Shown piece after piece: positions 58,178 to 64,000 of a stretch of DNA of 64,000 nucleotides. Within the stretch, counting starts at the first letter, position 1; every line of letters begins with the position of its first letter. The stretch comes from Pseudomonas kermanshahensis (lineage in GTDB: Bacteria > Pseudomonadota > Gammaproteobacteria > Pseudomonadales > Pseudomonadaceae), in assembly GCF_014269205.2 (NCBI RefSeq), contig NZ_JABWRY020000001.1, forward strand, positions 1,922,001-1,986,000, read 5' to 3'. The position numbers and the translations under genes were made by a program. The notes beneath the pieces were generated by a model, which worked only from the letters and a program-made list of their open reading frames with translations, did no database searches and was not told the DNA's origin.

Positions 58178-60636
58178 GCCCATTGCTGCTGACCCTGCAG
58201 GCGCTGCTGAGCCATTGGCGGCGCCATCGCGTGCAGTGCCTTAGCATCTTTACCGGGTTGTGGCTGGCCACTGCGTTATGGACCGGCGTCCAGGCACTCA
58301 ACAGCCAGGCGCGCAGCGACTACGCCCGCGCCAGTGCGGTACTGGCGGCACCGATGCAGGCGCAACTGGTGCCGCGTGACGGCGAACGCTTCGAGCAGGC
58401 GCTGTATGTGCAATTGCGCCAGTTGGGCTGGCCGGTTGCCCCGGTACTGGAGGGGCGGCTGCGGTTTTCTGGCGAGCAGCCGGTGACTGTCCGGCTGATT
58501 GGCGTCGAGCCGTTGAGCTTGCCAGTTTCCACTGCCGTGGCCGGTGTGCGGGTGGCCGATTTCGACCTGCAGGCCTTTATTGGCAAGCCGGGGCAGGCCT
58601 GGGTAGGGCCGGACACCTTGCGCCAACTGGGCAAAACCGTTAGCGACGTGGCCGTCAGCAGCGAAGGGCAGCGGCTGCCACCCTTTGTGCTCAAGCCGGA
58701 GCTGGCGCCCGGGGTGATCGTGGTCGACATCGGCCATGCGCAGGCCTTGCTGCAGGCACCCGGACAGCTGTCGCGGCTTCTACTGACAGGGCCTTCGGCG
58801 CCCTTGCCCGCAGCCATCGCTGCGCGGCTCGAACTGCAAACACCGAGTGATGACGGTGGCCTGCAACGCCTGACCGAGAGCTTTCACCTGAACCTCACCG
58901 CCCTCGGCTTGCTGGCCTTCGTGGTCGGGCTGTTCATCGCCCACGCCGCCATTGGCCTGGCACTGGAGCAACGCCGTGGCTTGATCAGAAGCCTGCGGGC
59001 CTGTGGCGTCAGTTTGCACTGCCTGTTGCTCGGCCTGGCGCTGGAGCTGGGCCTGTTCGCGGTGCTGGGCGGGCTGGCCGGGGTGGCGGGCGGCTATGGG
59101 CTGGCCGCGTTGCTGTTGCCAGACGTTGCCGCGAGTTTGCGTGGTTTGTATGGCGCCCAGGTCGCCAGCGTGTTGCACCTGTCGGCTGGGTGGTGGTTGG
59201 CTGGGGTGCTGGTGAGTGTGCTCGGGGCCTCATTGGCGGGGCTGAGCAGTGTTTTGCAGGCCGCGCGCCTGCCCCTGTTGGCGCTGGCTCAACCCCAGGC
59301 CTGGCGCTTGGCGCAAGGCCGTTGGTTGCGGCGCCAGACGTGGGGGGCACTGCTGTTGCTGCTGGTGGCGCTTGGCTGTTGGCAACTGGGCCAGGGCTTG
59401 GCCAGCGCTTTCGCCTTGCTGGCGGCGTTGTTGCTGGCCTCGGCGTTGCTGTTACCGCCCTTGCTCGACGGCGTGCTGGCCTGGGCTGCGCGTGGGCGCC
59501 GACGGCCGCTGTCGCAGTGGTTCGTCGCCGACAGCCGCCAGCAATTACCCGGGTTGAGCCTGGCGCTGATGGCCTTGTTGCTGGCACTGGCCGCCAGTGT
59601 TGGCGTGGGCAGCATGACCGAGGGCTTTCGCAAGACCTTCATCGGCTGGCTCGATGCGCGTTTGTCCGCCGACCTTTACGTGACGCCTCGGGACACTGCG
59701 CAGGGCCTGCAGATCAGTGAGTGGCTCAAGCAGCAACCTGTGGCCACGGCGGTGCTGCCAGGCTGGCGTGTGGAAACGCACCTTAAGGGTTGGCCAGTGC
59801 AGGTGCAGGGGGTTATCGACCACCCGGCCTACCGCGACCGCTGGCCGTTGCTGGACCAGCACGCGCAGGCCTGGCAGCAGTTGGCGGCGGGCAAGGCGGT
59901 GATGCTCAGTGAACAACTGGCCCGCCGCCTAGGGCTGGCGGTGGGCGACACTTTGATGCTGGCGGCCGACGCTGCGCCGCCCATGACAGTGGTGGGGGTG
60001 TATGCCGACTATGGCAACCCCAAGGGCCACGTGCTGGTCAATGCCGACTGGCTGCGCAGGCATTGGCCGCAGGCGACATTGACCGGCCTGAGCGTGGATG
60101 TCGCGCCCACGCACCTGGCACCCCTCAAGGCTGCGTTGCAGCAGCGCTTTGCCCTGGACGACAGCCGGGTGGTCGAGCAATCGCGCCTGAAGCGCTGGTC
60201 GACCGAGGTGTTCAACCGCACCTTTGCCGCCACCGCCGCCCTCAACAGCCTGACACTGGGTGTCGCCGGCGTGGCCATGTTCATCAACCTGCTGACCCTG
60301 AGCCAGAGCCGCCTGGGCCAGCTGGCGCCGCTTTGGGCATTGGGTGTGCGGCGCACGCAACTGGTTTGGCTGACCCTGGGCCAGACGCTCATGCTGAGCA
60401 GCCTCACCGTGCTGCTGGCGATCCCTGTCGGTGTCGTGTTGGCCTGGTGCCTGGTGGCGGTGGTGAACGTGCAGGCATTTGGCTGGCGGTTGCCGCTGTA
60501 TGTGTTTCCTGGGCAATTGGTGCAACTGGCGGTGCTGGGCATCCTCACCAGCCTGCTGGCCAGTGCCTGGCCGCTGTGGCAACTGGCGCGGCGCCAGCCC
60601 AGCGATCTGTTGAGGCAGTTTGCCGATGAACGTTAA
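58174..60636 (+). CDS. ABC exporter permease with two FtsX domains
   Basis: An 820-residue inner-membrane protein; the ATG at 58174 overlaps the ATPase stop. One N-terminal helix (LSIFTGLWLATALWTGVQAL) precedes a periplasmic domain (~40-240). Three helices follow in the first FtsX unit (~250-385). Then come two more helices and a second periplasmic domain near 495-670, and the final FtsX unit of three helices (~690-815). This double FtsX layout is that of the large DevC/MacB-like family that works with a LolD-type ATPase. With the neighbouring AttH/CrtC-like lipoprotein it probably moves a lipid-like or hydrophobic compound in the envelope. Confidence 0.9.
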   Translation: MSPLLLTLQALLSHWRRHRVQCLSIFTGLWLATALWTGVQALNSQARSDYARASAVLAAPMQAQLVPRDGERFEQALYVQLRQLGWPVAPVLEGRLRFSGEQPVTVRLIGVEPLSLPVSTAVAGVRVADFDLQAFIGKPGQAWVGPDTLRQLGKTVSDVAVSSEGQRLPPFVLKPELAPGVIVVDIGHAQALLQAPGQLSRLLLTGPSAPLPAAIAARLELQTPSDDGGLQRLTESFHLNLTALGLLAFVVGLFIAHAAIGLALEQRRGLIRSLRACGVSLHCLLLGLALELGLFAVLGGLAGVAGGYGLAALLLPDVAASLRGLYGAQVASVLHLSAGWWLAGVLVSVLGASLAGLSSVLQAARLPLLALAQPQAWRLAQGRWLRRQTWGALLLLLVALGCWQLGQGLASAFALLAALLLASALLLPPLLDGVLAWAARGRRRPLSQWFVADSRQQLPGLSLALMALLLALAASVGVGSMTEGFRKTFIGWLDARLSADLYVTPRDTAQGLQISEWLKQQPVATAVLPGWRVETHLKGWPVQVQGVIDHPAYRDRWPLLDQHAQAWQQLAAGKAVMLSEQLARRLGLAVGDTLMLAADAAPPMTVVGVYADYGNPKGHVLVNADWLRRHWPQATLTGLSVDVAPTHLAPLKAALQQRFALDDSRVVEQSRLKRWSTEVFNRTFAATAALNSLTLGVAGVAMFINLLTLSQSRLGQLAPLWALGVRRTQLVWLTLGQTLMLSSLTVLLAIPVGVVLAWCLVAVVNVQAFGWRLPLYVFPGQLVQLAVLGILTSLLASAWPLWQLARRQPSDLLRQFADER

Positions 60637-61687
60637 AGCCTGTGTCGTGCTGTGCGCGCTGCTGAGCGGCTGCGACCAGCCTGCGCCAGCGCCGCAGAGT
60701 TTTGCCGGGTTGGGCGAGCAGGCCAGTGGGTTCAGCCAGGTGACCCGCGATCACCCCTTGGTGTTCCCGCGTGATCACGGGGCTCATGAGGGGTTTCGCA
60801 TCGAATGGTGGTATGTCACCGCCAACCTTGAAGACGCCCAAGGGCGGGACTGGGGCGCGCAGTGGACGTTGTTCCGTTCGGCCTTGCGCCCGGGGGCGGA
60901 AACGGCCGACTGGAACAGCCCGAACCTGTGGATGGGGCATGCTGCCCTGACAGGGCCGGGTGGGCATCGCGCTGGCGAGACCCTGGCGCGTGGCGGTGTC
61001 GGGCAAGCAGGCGTCGAAGTCCAGCCGTTCAGGGCCTGGATCAATGACTGGTCACTGCAAGGTGATGAGGGCATTGCAGGGTTGCACATGAAGGCTGCCG
61101 CCCAAGGCTTTGGTTACGACCTGAATCTGCGCAGTGACAGGCCGCTGGTGCTGCACGGCAGCCAGGGCTACAGCGAAAAGTCGGGCAAGGGGCAAGCGTC
61201 GTATTACTACAGCCAGCCGTTCTACCGTGTCAGCGGCGAGGTGGAGCGCGATGGCCTATGCATTGCGGTCACCGGGCAGGCTTGGCTGGACCGGGAGTGG
61301 AGCAGCCAGCCGCTGGCGGCCGGGCAAACGGGCTGGGACTGGTTTTCACTGCACCTGGACAGCGGCGCGAAGCTGATGCTGTTTCAGGTGCGCGAGGCCA
61401 AGGGTTTGCCGTATCGGGCGGGGACCTGGGTCAGTGCCCAGGGTGAGGGGGTAGCGCTGCGAAGCGATCAGATTCAGCTTCAGGCGTTGGCCTGGACGCG
61501 GCAGGAAAACGGCAAGGAGGTGCCGACACGTTGGCGAGTGCGGGTGTTGGCGTACGGCGTTGATGTGCAAGTTGATGCCGTCGAGCCGCGTGCCTGGATG
61601 AACACCCGGTTTCCATACTGGGAGGGGCCGGTGAGGTTGCAGGGGAGTGCGGGCGGGCGGGGGTATCTGGAGATGACGGGGTATTAG
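60626..61687 (+). CDS. AttH/CrtC-family lipocalin-like lipoprotein
   Basis: A 353-residue protein starting with ATG at 60626 inside the end of the permease gene (11-base overlap). The first 16 residues are a lipoprotein signal with lipobox LLSGC, so Cys17-18 is lipidated. The mature protein has the CrtC/AttH pattern DHGAHEGFRIEWWYVTANLE and, later, LTGQAWLDREWSSQPL and WDWFSLHLDSGAKLMLFQVR, two lipocalin-like domains. CrtC is carotenoid hydratase; AttH is an uncharacterised partner of ABC exporters. No carotenoid gene is present, so the AttH type is likelier. It probably binds a hydrophobic ligand for the ABC exporter. Confidence 0.88.
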   Translation: MNVKACVVLCALLSGCDQPAPAPQSFAGLGEQASGFSQVTRDHPLVFPRDHGAHEGFRIEWWYVTANLEDAQGRDWGAQWTLFRSALRPGAETADWNSPNLWMGHAALTGPGGHRAGETLARGGVGQAGVEVQPFRAWINDWSLQGDEGIAGLHMKAAAQGFGYDLNLRSDRPLVLHGSQGYSEKSGKGQASYYYSQPFYRVSGEVERDGLCIAVTGQAWLDREWSSQPLAAGQTGWDWFSLHLDSGAKLMLFQVREAKGLPYRAGTWVSAQGEGVALRSDQIQLQALAWTRQENGKEVPTRWRVRVLAYGVDVQVDAVEPRAWMNTRFPYWEGPVRLQGSAGGRGYLEMTGY

Positions 61688-61995
61688 GGCGTATGCAGGG
61701 TGTGGGGCTGCCAGGTGTATGGCGATGGGGTGGCGCCAGAAATCGAGCGCCGCCCGCGCGGCGCATCGCGAGCAACGCTCGCTCCTACGTTTGTTTCGGG
61801 CCAATTTTTCCTGGGGCAAACGCGCGCGACCGTCTTGGTGCATGGCGCGATATTACGTCGGACCAACAAGGCGGTCGCGCGCAAATTGCACAGGCGAAAC
61901 TGGCCCGAAACAAACGTAGGAGCGAGCGTTGCTCGCGATGCGCCGCGCGGGCGGCGCTCGATCTCGACAGCGCCGCAAACCTCAACCCGATCACC
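61688..61995. repeat. Large inverted repeat: 62-base arms at 61742-61803 and 61901-61962
   Basis: The arms are exact reverse complements over 62 bases, and imperfect pairing goes on inward (GCGCGCGACCG / CGGTCGCGCGC). Each arm holds a REP-like core (CGCGAGCAACGCTCGCTCCTAC) next to the hairpin sequence GCGCCGCGCGGGCGGCGC that is also present at 54416-54436. The central ~97 bases hold no coding frame that looks real. The element fills the gap between convergent lipoprotein and enoyl-CoA hydratase genes, and could be a bidirectional terminator or a mobile repeat. Confidence 0.9.
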
Positions 61996-62742
61996 TCAAT
62001 CCTTGATCAACCCCCGTAACGCCGCCTTGGCCTCAGGCGTACGCAGGCATTCGATAAACAACTGGCTCTCCCGCTCCACAGTGGCCTCCAGCTCCGCGCG
62101 CCCCCCCTCCTTGAGCAGGCGCTTGCTAATACGCAGCGCCTCTTGCGGGTAACTTTGCAGCCGCCGCGCCAGCTGCCGGGCGGCTGCCAAGCACTGTTCG
62201 CCATCGTCATGCAGCTCACTGGCCAAGCCCCAGGCTACCGCCTGCTCACCCTCAAGCAACGCGTTGCCCATCAGCAAGCGGGCGGCGCGGGCGTGCCCGA
62301 GCAGGCGCGGCAGCAGCAGGCTGGAGCCGAACTCCGGGCATACCCCCAACGGCGCAAACGGCATGCGCAGCTTGGCCGTGCGGCTGACCAGCACCTGGTC
62401 GCAATGCAGCAGCAGGGTGGCGCCGATGCCGATCGCCGCGCCACTGACGGCAGCGATCAGGGGTTTATCCAGGCCCATCACAATGCGCATCAGGCGGAAC
62501 ACCGGGCTGTCCCTGTCGCTGGGCGGGTTGTCGAGGAAATCGCGCAGGTCATTGCCGGCGCTGAAGCAGTGGGGGCCGCCCGTGATCAGCACCGCATCAA
62601 CGTGCGGGTCTTCGCCCGCCGCCAGCAGCAGGTCGCCAAACTGGCGGTACATGGCGATGTTCAGGGCATTGAGCTTGTCGGGGCGGTTGAAGGTCAGGGT
62701 CAGCAGGCCCTGGTCCAGGTCGCGTGTGATCAGGTCGTTCAT
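61996..62742 (-). CDS. Enoyl-CoA hydratase/isomerase family protein
   Basis: A 248-residue crotonase. The ATG at 62742 is followed by NDLITRDLDQGLLTLTFNRPDKLNALN, a standard N-terminus. The oxyanion-hole segment FSAGNDLRDF is at residues ~62-71 and the second KPLIAAVSGAAIGIGATLLLHCD near 98-120. The usual second catalytic Glu region LGVCPEFGSSLLLPRLLG is near 140 (Pro-Glu-Phe-Gly), giving one acid. It probably hydrates or isomerises an acyl-CoA in fatty or aromatic acid breakdown. It is divergent from a TetR gene 130 bases away, which may repress it. Confidence 0.88.
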   Translation of the reverse strand: MNDLITRDLDQGLLTLTFNRPDKLNALNIAMYRQFGDLLLAAGEDPHVDAVLITGGPHCFSAGNDLRDFLDNPPSDRDSPVFRLMRIVMGLDKPLIAAVSGAAIGIGATLLLHCDQVLVSRTAKLRMPFAPLGVCPEFGSSLLLPRLLGHARAARLLMGNALLEGEQAVAWGLASELHDDGEQCLAAARQLARRLQSYPQEALRISKRLLKEGGRAELEATVERESQLFIECLRTPEAKAALRGLIKD

Positions 62743-62872
62743 GGCAGCCGCTTTTGTTGTTGTGGTCAGGCCCGGCAACAGGGTGCACACCGGGCATTGG
62801 CCACTAGGGTTTATCATGGCGCTCGGCTTGCTGTACAGTCGTTCAGCCCAGTCTACTGCCCGAGAATCGCCG

Positions 62873-63517
62873 ATGAGCCAGGAAGCCCGCTACCACCGCA
62901 TGCTGCCGGAATTGCGCAAAGCCAACCTGGTCGAGGCGACCTTGGTGTGCCTCAAACGCCATGGTTTTCAGGGGGCTTCGATCCGCAAGATTTCCGCCGA
63001 GGCGGGGGTTTCGGTGGGGTTGATCAGCCACCATTACGCGGGCAAGGACGAACTGGTGGCCGAAGCTTACATGGCGGTCACCGGGCGGGTCATGGGCTTG
63101 CTGCGCGAAGCCATGGCCCAGGCCGCGCCCACGGCCCGCGAACGGCTGTCGGCGTTCTTCCGTGCCTCGTTTTGCGCCGAACTGCTCGACCCGCAACTGC
63201 TCGATGCCTGGCTGGCGTTCTGGGGCGCGGTGAAGACCGCCGATGCGATCAACCAGGTGCACGACCATTCCTACGGTGAGTACCGCAACGAGTTGAGCCG
63301 GCTGCTCGCCACGCTGGCGGTGGAAGAGGGCTGGCAGGGCTTTGACGCCGACCTGGCGGCGATCAGCCTGAGCGCGTTGCTCGATGGCTTGTGGCTGGAG
63401 TCGGGCCTCAACCCGGGCACCTTTACGCCGGCCCAAGGCGTGCAGATCTGCGAGGCCTGGGTGGATGGCTTGCAGGCCGGTGGTCGGCAACGCTTCAGCC
63501 TGCCCAAGGGCTGTTGA
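62873..63517 (+). CDS. TetR-family regulator, BetI-like
   Basis: A 214-residue regulator. GAGAA lies six bases before the ATG at 62873. Residues 15-60 form the DNA-binding domain (LVEATLVCLKRHGFQGASIR, ISAEAGVSVGLISHHYAGKD), where SVGLISHHYxGKDEL is the BetI-type pattern. The BetI-like C-terminal domain includes RLSAFFRASFCAELLDPQLL and LDAWLAFWGAVKTADAINQ. It lacks neighbouring betaine genes; it is divergent from an enoyl-CoA hydratase. It may control that gene or distant targets. The ligand is unknown. Confidence 0.87.
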   Translation: MSQEARYHRMLPELRKANLVEATLVCLKRHGFQGASIRKISAEAGVSVGLISHHYAGKDELVAEAYMAVTGRVMGLLREAMAQAAPTARERLSAFFRASFCAELLDPQLLDAWLAFWGAVKTADAINQVHDHSYGEYRNELSRLLATLAVEEGWQGFDADLAAISLSALLDGLWLESGLNPGTFTPAQGVQICEAWVDGLQAGGRQRFSLPKGC

Positions 63518-63591
63518 TCGTCTGTTCAGTAACGAGTAGGCTGCTGTCGCGAGTGTGTAGAACAAACCAATAAAAAAAGAGACTTCACGCA

Positions 63592-64000
63592 ATGACGCCT
63601 CGGGTATTGATCGTCGATGACGATCCGCTTATTCGTGACTTGCTGCAGGCCTATCTGTCCCAGGAAGGCTATGACGTGCACTGCGCCGACACCGCAGAAA
63701 AGGCCGAGGCATTGCTCGGCAGCCAGGACGTCGACCTGGTGCTGCTGGACATTCGCCTGCCCGGCAAGGACGGCCTGACCCTGACCCGCGAGCTGCGGGT
63801 GCGCTCGGAAGTCGGCATCATCCTCATCACCGGGCGCAATGACGACATCGACCGCATCGTCGGCCTGGAGTGCGGCGCCGACGACTACATCATGAAACCG
63901 CTCAACCCCCGCGAGCTGGTGTCCCGCGCCAAGAACCTGATTCGCCGCGTACGCCATGCCCGCGAGGTGCACCCGGCGCCCGCCTGCGCGCACTCGCTCA
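63592..64000 (+). CDS. OmpR-type response regulator (partial, C-terminus outside window)
   Basis: The first 136 residues of a response regulator run off the right edge. The receiver domain (residues ~4-117) has the acid pair DDD (RVLIVDDDPLIRDLLQAY), phospho-acceptor Asp53 in LLDIRLPG, the Thr/Ser in ILITGR, and Lys near 104 in IMKPLNPRELVSRAKN. The linker RRVRHARE follows; the winged-helix output domain, expected for this type, is cut off. It resembles TorR/AruR-like regulators by its receiver, but this is weak. A sensor kinase gene would be expected downstream. Confidence 0.85.
   Translation, partial: MTPRVLIVDDDPLIRDLLQAYLSQEGYDVHCADTAEKAEALLGSQDVDLVLLDIRLPGKDGLTLTRELRVRSEVGIILITGRNDDIDRIVGLECGADDYIMKPLNPRELVSRAKNLIRRVRHAREVHPAPACAHSL

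Noticed and set aside
61742..61962. Gene or small RNA between the inverted-repeat arms
   Set aside because: The ~97-base centre has no start with ribosome site and no promoter that I can recognise; the frames through it are repeat translations.

Overview
The window looks like chromosome of a fluorescent Pseudomonas, most likely the P. putida group. The evidence is high G+C coding with G/C-ending codons, P. putida-type REP palindromes (GTAGGAGCAGCC... ending GGCCGG) arranged as inverted pairs, a vanAB-vanR vanillate locus, an sfnECR-like sulfur-scavenging operon, and a cptA-like phosphoethanolamine transferase. No rRNA, tRNA, CRISPR array, prophage or transposase was recognised. Coding starts were re-chosen from ribosome-binding sites where the longest open frame was implausible.

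Layout. (1) 1-14.8 kb: a pirin gene cut by the window edge, a UvrD-like helicase, and a 1626-residue protein with a dermonecrotic-toxin-like N-terminus, leucine-rich repeats and a NEL-type E3 ubiquitin ligase C-terminus. Then come an alpha/beta hydrolase lacking its nucleophile serine, a VOC protein, a wrecked hydrolase pseudogene, a fatty acid hydroxylase/sterol desaturase, an AraC regulator, an MHS transporter and small proteins. (2) 14.9-25 kb: LysR, a glycine-zipper protein, a TetR/MFS divergent pair with an inverted-repeat operator, CptA, an EamA/AraC deletion scar, a DUF2986 protein, and a three-gene catabolic operon (FAD oxidoreductase, D-2-hydroxyacid dehydrogenase, aldehyde dehydrogenase). 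(3) 25.2-40.1 kb: a complete Tc (toxin complex) locus, tcA-tcB-tcC. The TcC C-terminal variable region looks like a separate toxin domain, perhaps a BECR-type RNase. (4) 40.1-47.2 kb: a GlxA-like regulator, a convergent set for uptake and oxidation of an amine or imino compound (FAD oxidase, P5C-reductase-like protein, MFS, cupin, RidA), a GST and a glycine-rich secreted repeat protein. (5) 47.3-50.5 kb: sfnR, sfnC and sfnE/msuE with a good sigma-54 promoter and an upstream inverted repeat. (6) 50.5-57.4 kb: a PBP2, then an aromatic-acid MFS transporter, vanR, vanB and vanA, with four GGATCC-centred candidate VanR operators. (7) 57.5-64 kb: an ABC exporter plus AttH/CrtC-like lipoprotein operon, a large inverted repeat, an enoyl-CoA hydratase divergent from a TetR gene, and the start of an OmpR-type response regulator.

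Working together. The NEL ligase and the Tc toxin are both aimed at eukaryotic cells and suggest an insect, protist or other host-facing lifestyle. The van, sfn and oxidase loci are typical soil/rhizosphere catabolic functions. At least two old deletions (about 9.4-9.66 kb and 20.2-20.74 kb) have left recognisable gene remnants. The strongest leads are the TcC effector tail, the NEL/dermonecrotic fusion protein, and the regulatory DNA of the van and sfn loci.
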